5,284 nucleotides of DNA from an uncultured Clostridium sp. (lineage in GTDB: Bacteria > Bacillota > Clostridia > Lachnospirales > Anaerotignaceae). The position numbers and the translations under genes were made by a program. Where the stretch lies: NCBI GenBank assembly GCA_947246775.1, contig CAMXTM010000172.1:1-5284 (forward strand), read 5' to 3'. The notes below the pieces were generated by a model, which did not search any database, had not been told where the DNA came from, and saw nothing but the letters and a program-made list of their open reading frames with translations. Shown here piece by piece: positions 1 to 5,284 of this stretch (positions are counted from its first letter, which is position 1; the number at the start of each line of letters is the position of its first letter).

Positions 1-32
1 ACATATTTGAATTTTTTAATAAAAAAATATGT
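1..32. repeat. AT-rich inverted repeat at window edge
   Basis: The first eight bases (ACATATTT) are the exact reverse complement of AAATATGT at 25-32, so an 8-bp A/T-rich stem could enclose a 16-nt T/A-rich loop. No clear T tract follows on either strand, so it is not a convincing terminator. It may be part of a structure that starts outside the window, or chance in AT-rich DNA. From here to about 94 I see no gene, no RNA gene and no other clear signal. Confidence 0.25.
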
Positions 33-97
33 TACCCATAATACAAAAAATAAAATAATAGAAAAATAAAATTTTTCCCATAAAAATAAAAAAATTG

Positions 98-126
98 TTG
101 CTTTTTTCAACATAAGATGGTATAAT
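98..126 (+). promoter_or_regulatory. rplS promoter, sigma-A type with extended -10
   Basis: A perfect -10 hexamer TATAAT lies at 121-126, preceded by TG plus one base (118-120), the extended -10 signature. A partial -35, TTGCTT at 98-103, sits exactly 17 bp upstream and matches the consensus at its first three bases. Transcription would begin near 132-135, giving a leader of about 75 nt before rplS. The strong extended -10 makes up for the weak -35. It fits the high expression expected of a ribosomal protein gene. Confidence 0.75.
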
Positions 127-131
127 ATATT

Positions 132-206
132 ACCGTGAGTACAGGCAGTCCGCTGTGATGCAAAGGGTATCATAAGAATGTCTTTGAGGAAGGGAGGAAA
201 CAAATA
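132..206 (+). promoter_or_regulatory. rplS 5' leader, probable L19 autoregulatory leader RNA
   Basis: This leader is markedly less AT-rich than the DNA before it and folds by eye into successive short hairpins. ACAG(G)C pairs with GCTGT at roughly 141-156. GATGC pairs with GTATC around a five-base AAAGG loop at roughly 158-172. CA(T)AAGA pairs with TCTTTG around an ATG loop at roughly 173-187. The Shine-Dalgarno AGGGAGG (191-197) follows at once. Firmicutes are known to carry an L19 leader upstream of rplS (an Rfam family) by which the protein is thought to repress its own mRNA. Position, length and structure agree, but I could not compare it with the family consensus, so the family assignment is inference. 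Confidence 0.55.
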
Positions 207-551
207 ATGGATATTATTAGAGAATTAGAAAAAGAACAACTCAAAAGTGATATTACACCTTTTAATGTAGGTGATACAATTCGTTTTTATGCAAAAGTTG
301 TAGAAGGTACAAGAGAAAGATTACAGATGTTTGAAGGCGTTGTTATTAAAAGACAAAACGGCGGTATTAGAGAAACATTCACTGTAAGAAGAATCGCTTC
401 TGGCGTAGGCGTAGAAAGAACATGGCCTTTACACTCCCCAAGAATTGACCGCATTGAAGTTGTAAGACGTGGTATTGTAAGACGTGCAAAATTGTTCTAT
501 TTAAGAGATAAAGTTGGAAAAGCTGCAAAAGTAAAAGAAGTATTGAGATAA
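207..551 (+). CDS. rplS: Large-subunit ribosomal protein L19 (bL19)
   Basis: This encodes ribosomal protein bL19, a structural protein of the 50S subunit at the interface with the 30S subunit. The product is 114 residues, the usual length for bacterial L19 (about 113-118). The central block has [11 protein letters not shown] (about 43-53), then RETFTVRR and the [13 protein letters not shown] stretch (about 66-78). It ends in the family signature near [12 protein letters not shown] (about 91-102) with the expected Lys/Arg-rich tail. The ATG at 207 is well placed, with AGGGAGG at 191-197 and a 9-nt gap. The gene has its own promoter and structured leader and is closed by a terminator nine bases after its TAA, so it can be a one-gene transcript. 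trmD and rimM, often just upstream in Firmicutes, are not in the 206 bases visible here. Nothing looks damaged. Confidence 0.98.
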   Translation: MDIIRELEKEQLKSDITPFNVGDTIRFYAKVVEGTRERLQMFEGVVIKRQNGGIRETFTVRRIASGVGVERTWPLHSPRIDRIEVVRRGIVRRAKLFYLRDKVGKAAKVKEVLR

Positions 552-559
552 TGATATAG

Positions 560-593
560 AAAGCCTTGATGGGGAAATCATCAAGGCTTTTTT
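560..593 (+). terminator. Strong intrinsic terminator of rplS
   Basis: A perfect 12-bp stem pairs AAAGCCTTGATG (560-571) with CATCAAGGCTTT (579-590) around a seven-base loop. The run of T from 588 to 593 overlaps the descending arm. The GC-containing core (GCC/GGC) and uninterrupted stem make this the clearest terminator in the window. It begins 8 nt after the rplS stop codon and leaves only 33 nt before the lepB start, so lepB must depend on readthrough or on a promoter that is not obvious. Confidence 0.93.
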
Positions 594-612
594 CATATGG
601 TAATGTGTAAAG

Positions 613-620
613 AAAGGGGA
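613..620 (+). promoter_or_regulatory. Ribosome binding site that fixes the lepB start
   Basis: AAAGGGGA lies 6 nt before the ATG at 627. The in-frame ATG at 597 has only the terminator T tract upstream of it and no Shine-Dalgarno sequence, so 627 is the better start. Confidence 0.8.
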
Positions 621-626
621 TATACT

Positions 627-1202
627 ATGACAGATAAAAAAAGAATACACTGGAGCATACAATTGCTTTTAATCATCGTACTTGTTTTTATATTAAGAAC
701 ATTCATTTTTGGCACAATTACTGTAAAAGGTTCCTCTATGGAGCCAAATTTTCAACATGGAAATTTCGTTATTATCAATAAATTAGCATATCATATAGGA
801 GAACCTCAAAAGGGTGATGTCGCTATATGCTGGCTAGATTCAGGCAACAGAAAAGAAAATATTATCAAAAGAATAATTGGCGTTCCTGGAGATGAAATTG
901 ACATGAGATTAAAAGAAGATGGTTGGGACTGGGAATATGTTTTATATGTTAACGGAGAAGAACAAAAAGAAGACTATATACCAGAAATAATACAACAGCC
1001 TGGAACAATAGATTACCCTTTTATAGTAAAAGAAAATTGCTATTTTGTTATGGGTGACAACAGAAATGCTAGCACAGACAGCAGAGAAGCAACTATTGGA
1101 GCAATTCCTAAAGAAAATATAAAAGGTAAAGTCGTTTTTAGATTATATCCTTTTGATAAAATAGGTGTTATTAAAAATACAGAAAAAGGTGATACAAAAT
1201 GA
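627..1202 (+). CDS. lepB: Type I signal peptidase (S26 family)
   Basis: This membrane-anchored serine protease removes signal peptides from proteins exported by the Sec and Tat routes. The start at 627 gives 191 residues, a normal size for the short Gram-positive (SipS-like) enzymes. One transmembrane anchor covers about residues 11-28, with a basic cytoplasmic start (KKR) and the catalytic domain outside. Nucleophile Ser37 sits in KGSSMEPNF, general base Lys81 in KRIIGVPGDE, and the conserved GDNR (143-146) and STDSR (149-153) boxes are intact, so the catalytic Ser-Lys pair is complete. Its TGA overlaps the rbgA ATG (ATGA, 1199-1202), which implies translational coupling. Position between rplS and rbgA is typical of Clostridia. 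An upstream ATG at 597 would add ten residues (MVMCKERGYT) but lacks a ribosome binding site. The symbol is lepB or sip depending on convention. Confidence 0.96.
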   Translation: MTDKKRIHWSIQLLLIIVLVFILRTFIFGTITVKGSSMEPNFQHGNFVIINKLAYHIGEPQKGDVAICWLDSGNRKENIIKRIIGVPGDEIDMRLKEDGWDWEYVLYVNGEEQKEDYIPEIIQQPGTIDYPFIVKENCYFVMGDNRNASTDSREATIGAIPKENIKGKVVFRLYPFDKIGVIKNTEKGDTK

Positions 1203-2059
1203 ATATACAATGGTATCCTGGTCATATGACAAAAACAAAAAGAATGATGACAGAAAATATATCTCTAGTTGATATTGTAATAGAATTAGTAGATGCAAGA
1301 ATACCTTACAGCAGCAAAAATCCAGATATAGACGATTTAGCAAAAAACAAATACAGAATCATATTACTAAACAAATGTGACTTAGCTGAGGAGTATGCTA
1401 CAACACTTTGGGAAAAATATTACAAGCAAAAAGGATTTGAAGTAATACAAATCAATTCATTAAAAGGAACAGGCATGAATGATGTAACTACAACAGCAAG
1501 AAAACTTATGCAAGAAAAAATAGAAAGGTTAAAATCAAAAGGCAGGCTCTTTGTTCCTATACGCAGTATGATTGTAGGAATCCCAAATGTCGGAAAGTCA
1601 ACATTTATCAACAAATATGTCGGAAAAACAACAGCAAAAACAGGAGATAAACCTGGTGTAACAAGAGGAAAACAATGGATAAAATTAAAAAAAGATTTTG
1701 AACTTTTAGATACACCTGGCATATTATGGCCAAAATTTGATGATAAAGCTGTAGGATTAAAATTGGCTTTTACAGGAGCAGTTAATGATGATATATTAGA
1801 CCTCATTACACTAGCAACAGAGCTTATCAATCATTTATTATTGCGTCATAGCGACTTATTAAAAAATAGATACCATATTGACTTTGACACGATAGAACAA
1901 CCACATATTATATTACAAAAAATTGCTGTTGCAAGGGGATTTAAACAAAAAGGAGGAGAACCTGATATTGATAGAGCAGCAAAAATACTTTTAGACGAGT
2001 ATCGAGGAGGAAAATTAGGAAAAATTACGTTAGAATTGCCACAAGAGTTGGTATCTTAA
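1199..2059 (+). CDS. rbgA: Ribosome biogenesis GTPase RbgA (YlqF)
   Basis: RbgA is a cytoplasmic GTPase needed for late assembly of the 50S subunit; in Bacillus subtilis it acts on a pre-50S particle. At 286 residues it matches the usual length (about 280-290). The GTPase motifs come in the circularly permuted order that defines the family: G4 NKCD (58-61), then a G5-like region near NSLKGTG (86-92), G1 GIPNVGKST (127-135), G2 near PGVTRG (152-157) and G3 DTPG (171-174). The N-terminal WYPGHM holds His9, which matches the residue reported as catalytic in the B. subtilis protein. The C-terminal part (about 195-286) is the helical RNA-binding region. AGGTGA at 1187-1192, inside lepB, is the ribosome binding site, 6 nt before the ATG. 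The ATGA overlap with lepB suggests coupled translation. Signal peptidase next to RbgA is a common clostridial arrangement. Confidence 0.97.
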   Translation: MNIQWYPGHMTKTKRMMTENISLVDIVIELVDARIPYSSKNPDIDDLAKNKYRIILLNKCDLAEEYATTLWEKYYKQKGFEVIQINSLKGTGMNDVTTTARKLMQEKIERLKSKGRLFVPIRSMIVGIPNVGKSTFINKYVGKTTAKTGDKPGVTRGKQWIKLKKDFELLDTPGILWPKFDDKAVGLKLAFTGAVNDDILDLITLATELINHLLLRHSDLLKNRYHIDFDTIEQPHIILQKIAVARGFKQKGGEPDIDRAAKILLDEYRGGKLGKITLELPQELVS

Positions 2060-2064
2060 AGGAG
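2058..2064 (+). promoter_or_regulatory. Ribosome binding site overlapping the rbgA stop
   Basis: AAAGGAG begins inside the rbgA TAA (2057-2059) and lies 9 nt before the ATG at 2074. The in-frame ATG at 2065 touches the Shine-Dalgarno itself, so it cannot be the start used with this site. This sets the start of the next gene at 2074. Confidence 0.8.
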
Positions 2065-2073
2065 ATGTTTTAT

Positions 2074-3135
2074 ATGTTAAATCGTATCAAATCAAAACGA
2101 TTAACTATGGCGGAATTGCTTTCTATTGCAGCAACTATTTATAAAAAAAATATTAAAACCATATTATTTGTCAGCTTTTTTATCATTATACCATTATTTT
2201 GTATCAATGAATGGTTAACATCAAAAGCTGTTATTAACTTAGAGTATTTATACAATGATGTAATAGATATGGATATGACAGCAGAAATTAACGCTATGAC
2301 CAGTGCTTCACTTTACAGAATGGTTTCCTCTATTGCACAAATGGTGTTACAACCTCTAGCAAATATTGCAATTATATGGGGAGCAGTTAATGTTATAAAA
2401 AAACAAACAAATAGCGCAAAAGACAACTTTTTGTACAGTTTCTCAAAAGCACCTGCGGCTGTTTGGACAACATTTTTACAAGTGTTATTCTTATTTGTAA
2501 TTATATTCAGCTTTTTACTTATGATGGTAAGTGCTATTACTGACCCATCTATACTATCAAAAATACTTCTTTTATTTACAATACTAATTTGTGTAGGAAT
2601 TGTTTTCTATTTTACTACTATATGGATATTTGCAGACTGTGTTGTGGCAATACAAAATATGAGTGGACTAAAAGCACTCATAGCAAGCAAAAGAGCAGTA
2701 CAATATCGTTTTTTAGGAATATTTTTATATATGATATTATTTGGAGCTTTTTCTAATGGTATCAGTATACTTGGAACAATAGCCCTCAACTATGTTTACG
2801 ACAATGCTACTATTCCCTATAGTATATATTTTTTTAGTAGTATGATTTGGAGCTTTGCATACAATGTCGTAGTCAATGGATTTTATATTGTATTTTTAGT
2901 AGTGTTATTTTTAAATACTATTTGGGAAAATCATCAAAAAAACTCCATACATTATGCTGAAGTAAAAACAAATGATATACCACAAATACAACAATTACCT
3001 AAACCAAAAGAAATAAAAGAAACAGAAAAAGAAAATTTAGAAAATTCACTAATACAAGAGCAAAAAAATGATGTAAATTTAGATAAAAATATAGAATTAG
3101 AACACCAAAATCAAAAAGACGAACAAAGCAAATGA
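2074..3135 (+). CDS. Uncharacterised six-helix membrane protein with charged C-terminal tail
   Basis: I do not recognise this protein by name. From the preferred ATG at 2074 it has 353 residues. Hydrophobic stretches suggest six transmembrane helices at about 29-45, 84-108, 132-155, 164-186, 213-236 and 255-281. Residues from about 285 form a hydrophilic tail rich in Lys, Glu, Gln and Asn, likely disordered and probably cytoplasmic. The segment between helices 4 and 5 (ADCVVAIQNMSGLKAL, then SKRAV and RF) resembles the short amphipathic link seen in polytopic proteins related to the membrane domain of glycerophosphodiester phosphodiesterases and in YciC-like proteins. That is an impression from pattern, not a search result. 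No catalytic motif is visible, so I give no function. It lies 14 nt after rbgA and is probably co-transcribed with lepB and rbgA. In many Firmicutes rnhB follows rbgA, so this position may be lineage-specific. Confidence 0.88.
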   Translation: MLNRIKSKRLTMAELLSIAATIYKKNIKTILFVSFFIIIPLFCINEWLTSKAVINLEYLYNDVIDMDMTAEINAMTSASLYRMVSSIAQMVLQPLANIAIIWGAVNVIKKQTNSAKDNFLYSFSKAPAAVWTTFLQVLFLFVIIFSFLLMMVSAITDPSILSKILLLFTILICVGIVFYFTTIWIFADCVVAIQNMSGLKALIASKRAVQYRFLGIFLYMILFGAFSNGISILGTIALNYVYDNATIPYSIYFFSSMIWSFAYNVVVNGFYIVFLVVLFLNTIWENHQKNSIHYAEVKTNDIPQIQQLPKPKEIKETEKENLENSLIQEQKNDVNLDKNIELEHQNQKDEQSK

Positions 3136-3145
3136 TAAATTTAAC

Positions 3146-3174
3146 AAAAAAACAATTATTTTTGCTGTTTTTTT
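3146..3174 (+). terminator. Possible weak A/T-only hairpin terminator
   Basis: AAAAAAACA (3146-3154) is the exact reverse complement of TGTTTTTTT (3166-3174) with an 11-base loop between them, starting 10 nt after the membrane-protein stop codon. The stem has a single G-C pair, so it is weak and may be chance in A/T-run DNA. It could help end the lepB-rbgA transcript together with the better hairpin downstream. Confidence 0.3.
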
Positions 3175-3221
3175 CAAAAAAATTTACTATATTTTGTGCA
3201 AAAATATACTATTAAAAAATG

Positions 3222-3262
3222 ACTGAGTTTGATATACTAAAGTAATATTACTCAGTTTTTTT
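3222..3262 (+). terminator. Intrinsic terminator hairpin upstream of fbp
   Basis: ACTGAGT (3222-3228) pairs perfectly with ACTCAGT (3250-3256). Beyond a two-base bulge (TT, 3229-3230) the stem can continue with GATATAC (3231-3237) against GTA and TATT (3242-3249, one bulged A and one G-U pair), closing a TAAA loop. A run of seven T (3256-3262) follows. It lies about 86 nt after the membrane-protein stop. The simplest reading is the end of the lepB-rbgA transcript. An attenuator in the fbp leader is an alternative because a promoter-like sequence precedes it. Confidence 0.75.
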
Positions 3263-3269
3263 GATTAGA

Positions 3270-3291
3270 GGCATTGTATAGAAATAATGCT
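3270..3291. repeat. Small dyad between terminator and fbp promoter
   Basis: GCATTGT (3271-3277) pairs with ATAATGC (3284-3290) around a six-base loop, with one G-U pair inside and another possible at the outer ends (3270/3291). It could be a protein binding site or a leader hairpin. The core inverted repeat is only five perfect base pairs (GCATT/AATGC), so chance is possible. Confidence 0.3.
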
Positions 3292-3294
3292 CAG

Positions 3295-3323
3295 TACAAA
3301 ATATATATGGGGAGCGTTATAAT
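3295..3323 (+). promoter_or_regulatory. Candidate fbp promoter
   Basis: A perfect TATAAT at 3318-3323 lies about 85 nt before the fbp start codon. The hexamer 17 bp upstream (TACAAA, 3295-3300) matches the -35 consensus at only three positions, and there is no TG extension. Transcription would start near 3330, at a GC-rich patch. A second possibility nearby is TTGATT (3261-3266) with AATAAT (3283-3288), spaced 16 bp. No clear catabolite-control (cre) palindrome is visible around either. Confidence 0.4.
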
Positions 3324-3393
3324 TTGCGCTGCGGCAGTTTTTGTTTGCTTCAAAGTATTTCAAAAAATCTCAAATTTTAATATGTAAAATAAA

Positions 3394-3400
3394 AAGGGGG
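3394..3400 (+). promoter_or_regulatory. Ribosome binding site that fixes the TTG start of fbp
   Basis: AAGGGGG lies 8 nt before the TTG at 3409. An in-frame TAA at 3385-3387 bars any start further upstream, and the next in-frame ATG is at 3742, beyond the first metal-binding motif. Confidence 0.85.
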
Positions 3401-3408
3401 AAACCATA

Positions 3409-5284
3409 TTGTATACAAATGGAAAAACATTTTCTGCCGATGAACTAAAATATTTGCAATTACTTTCTCAAAATTACAGCAACATAAATCGAGCAAGTTC
3501 TGAAATCGTTAATCTAAAAGCAATATTAAATTTAGCAAAAGGTACAGAACATTTTGTATCAGACATACATGGAGAATTAGAATCCTTTCGTCACGTTTTA
3601 AAAAATGCCTCTGGTGTTATCAAAAATCATATCGAAGAAATATTTGGTGCAACCTTAAGAGAATCAGAAAAAAAATCTCTAGCAACATTGATATATTATC
3701 CAGAACAAAAATTAGAACAAGTTGCAAAGGTTGAAACAGATATGAACGATTGGTACAAAATTACATTATATAGACTCATACTAATATGCAAAGTAGTATC
3801 ATCAAAATATACCCGTTCAAAAGTGAGAAAAGCACTTCCTCAAGACTTTGCTTACATTATAGAAGAGTTACTTCATGAAGACAGTATGGGTAGTGACAAA
3901 CAGATGTATTATTCAGAAATTATCAATACAATCATTGAATTATACCAAGCTGACAGATTTATTATTGCACTTGCTCTTTTAATACAAAGGTTATCTATTG
4001 ACCAACTTCATGTAATAGGAGATATTTTTGACAGAGGCCCTAAAGCAGCAAAAATAATGGATATTCTTTCAAATTATCACTCTGTAGATATACAATGGGG
4101 TAATCATGATATTTCATGGATGGGAGCAGCGGCAGGCTGTCAAGCCTTAATTTGTAATGTTATTCGTATACAGGCAAGATATGCAAACTTAGATACTATA
4201 GAAGAAGATTATGGCATCAATTTAATTCCTTTAGCTACTTTTGCTATGGAACAATATGCAAATGACCCTTGTACTCATTTTGAGCCAAAAGCTACAGAAG
4301 GTGTGCTTTCCGATAAAGATTTTAATATGATTGCAAAAATGCACAAGGCAATTGCCATTATGCAATTTAAAGCAGAAGCAAAAATTATAAAAAGACACCC
4401 AGAATTTCGTATGCAAAATAGGTTGCTTTTAGACAAAATTGATTTTGAAAAAGGAACGATTAGCATAGAGGGAAATACATATAAACTAAATGATACCAAT
4501 TTCCCTACAATAGACCCGAACGACCCTTACGCCTTTACAAAAGAAGAAGAAGAAGTTATGGCAAAAATAAAATCATCTTTTGTAAATAGTGAAAAATTAC
4601 AAACACATACAAGATTGCTTTTTTCAAAAGGCAGTATGTACAAAATATTTAACTCTAATTTGCTCTTTCATGGCAGTATCCCTATGAATGAAGATGGCTC
4701 ATTAAAAACAGTATCTTTCCAAGGCAGGCACTACATAGGAAAAAGTTATTTAGACGCAATAGAGCGTTCTGTAAGAGAAGGCTATTTTAATAAAGCACAC
4801 ACTGAAGAAAAAAGAAATTGTATGGACTTAACTTGGTATTTATGGTGTGGAGAAGATTCCCCTCTTTTTGGCAAAAAGAAAATGACAACATTTGAAAGAT
4901 ATTTTATAGACGACAAAGCAGCACATGAAGAAATAAAAAATCCTTATTACAATTTAAGAAATGACGAAAGTGTTTGCGAAAGTATACTAGCTGATTTTGG
5001 CTTAGTACCAAAAAAATCTCATATTATAAACGGTCATGTTCCTGTTAAAGTCAAAAAAGGAGAAAGTCCTATCAAAGCAAACGGACGACTTATTGTAATC
5101 GATGGCGGATTTGCAAAGGCATACCAAAAAGAAACAGGTATTGCAGGTTATACCCTCATTTATAACTCTCATGGTTTACTTTTAGTTTCTCATGAGCCAT
5201 TTGAGTCAACAGAAAATGCTATATTAGAAGAAAGAGATATTTTTTCCTCTAAAGTAGCATTGCAATACTCCAAAGAAAGAATCC
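3409..5284 (+). CDS. fbp: Class III fructose-1,6-bisphosphatase, 3' end cut by window
   Basis: This enzyme hydrolyses fructose 1,6-bisphosphate to fructose 6-phosphate and phosphate, the gluconeogenic step opposed to phosphofructokinase. It is the large Bacillus-type class III enzyme with a calcineurin-like metallophosphatase core, Mn2+-dependent in the family. 625 codons are open to the window edge; B. subtilis Fbp has about 670, so roughly 45 residues are missing. Metal-site motifs are complete: DIHGE (52-56), GDIFDRGP (204-211), WGNHD (230-234), then HGSIP (421-425), [10 protein letters not shown] (479-488), NGHVPVK (541-547), IDGG (564-567) and SHEPFES (594-600). The start is TTG: AAGGGGG is 8 nt upstream, an in-frame TAA lies at 3385, and the first in-frame ATG (residue 112) would delete DIHGE. 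No frameshift is seen. It probably has its own promoter in the 273-nt gap upstream. Confidence 0.96.
   Translation, partial: MYTNGKTFSADELKYLQLLSQNYSNINRASSEIVNLKAILNLAKGTEHFVSDIHGELESFRHVLKNASGVIKNHIEEIFGATLRESEKKSLATLIYYPEQKLEQVAKVETDMNDWYKITLYRLILICKVVSSKYTRSKVRKALPQDFAYIIEELLHEDSMGSDKQMYYSEIINTIIELYQADRFIIALALLIQRLSIDQLHVIGDIFDRGPKAAKIMDILSNYHSVDIQWGNHDISWMGAAAGCQALICNVIRIQARYANLDTIEEDYGINLIPLATFAMEQYANDPCTHFEPKATEGVLSDKDFNMIAKMHKAIAIMQFKAEAKIIKRHPEFRMQNRLLLDKIDFEKGTISIEGNTYKLNDTNFPTIDPNDPYAFTKEEEEVMAKIKSSFVNSEKLQTHTRLLFSKGSMYKIFNSNLLFHGSIPMNEDGSLKTVSFQGRHYIGKSYLDAIERSVREGYFNKAHTEEKRNCMDLTWYLWCGEDSPLFGKKKMTTFERYFIDDKAAHEEIKNPYYNLRNDESVCESILADFGLVPKKSHIINGHVPVKVKKGESPIKANGRLIVIDGGFAKAYQKETGIAGYTLIYNSHGLLLVSHEPFESTENAILEERDIFSSKVALQYSKERI

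Noticed and set aside
475..503. Promoter inside rplS (TTGTAA, 17 bp, TATTTA) for lepB
   Set aside because: The -10 matches consensus at only three positions and transcripts from it would still meet the strong terminator at 560-593.
1040..1343. Two overlapping minus-strand frames (61 and 66 codons) across the lepB-rbgA junction
   Set aside because: Both are antisense to catalytic or GTPase-family coding sequence and have hydrophobic, Phe-rich translations typical of reverse frames of Lys/Glu-rich genes.
1420..1830. Minus-strand reading frame of 136 codons inside rbgA
   Set aside because: It lies wholly antisense to a well-supported RbgA gene, shows no recognisable domain, and has the composition expected of a mirror frame of an A-rich coding strand.
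2607..2789. Minus-strand frame of 60 codons inside the membrane protein gene
   Set aside because: Short, antisense to a continuous membrane-protein frame, and no sign of independent coding.
3204..3239. Direct repeat ATATACTA (3204-3211 and 3232-3239)
   Set aside because: Eight A/T-dominated bases repeated once within 40 nt is expected by chance in DNA of this composition.
3328..3342. GC-rich hairpin plus T run as a second terminator before fbp
   Set aside because: At most four pairs including a G-U form around a three-base loop, too weak for termination.
3136..3408. Riboswitch or T-box in the fbp leader
   Set aside because: I found no T-box consensus and no recognisable riboswitch core; the only stable element is one terminator-like hairpin.
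4231..4499. Minus-strand frames of 61 and 74 codons inside fbp
   Set aside because: Both are antisense to a conserved part of fructose-bisphosphatase and show no motif.
1..5284. Mobile element, CRISPR array, tRNA/rRNA gene, toxin-antitoxin or defence locus
   Set aside because: No spaced direct repeats, transposase or recombinase motifs, tRNA-like cloverleaf or defence-related domains were seen; all long frames are housekeeping or membrane genes on one strand.

Overview
The window is AT-rich and all its genes lie on the + strand. It reads as ordinary chromosome of a low-GC Gram-positive bacterium (Firmicutes). Clostridia are the best guess: the order rplS - lepB (type I signal peptidase) - rbgA/ylqF is typical there, and the fructose-bisphosphatase is the large class III (Bacillus-type) enzyme. 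Genus cannot be read from this window.

Layout: (1) 1-206 is AT-rich upstream DNA ending in a good extended -10 promoter and a structured leader of about 75 nt, probably the L19 autoregulatory leader. (2) 207-551 is rplS (ribosomal protein L19), closed by a strong intrinsic terminator at 560-593. (3) 627-3135 is a tight three-gene cluster: lepB overlaps rbgA by 4 nt (ATGA), and rbgA is followed after 14 nt by an unassigned six-helix membrane protein. (4) 3136-3408 is a 273-nt non-coding gap with a bulged-hairpin terminator at 3222-3262, promoter-like sequences, a small dyad and a GC-rich patch. (5) From 3409 to the window edge is fbp, class III fructose-1,6-bisphosphatase. It starts at TTG and its last roughly 45 residues are cut off.

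How the genes fit: L19 is a 50S subunit protein and RbgA is a GTPase for late 50S assembly. Signal peptidase I and the membrane protein belong to the cell envelope. This group links ribosome production with secretion and envelope functions and is conserved for its order rather than for one pathway. fbp is the control step of gluconeogenesis and appears to be a separate transcription unit.

I looked for an undescribed system (mobile element, defence locus, CRISPR, toxin-antitoxin, large RNA) and do not see one. What merits a second look is regulatory: the rplS leader, the terminator placed immediately before lepB, the fbp upstream region, and the uncharacterised membrane protein where many relatives carry rnhB.
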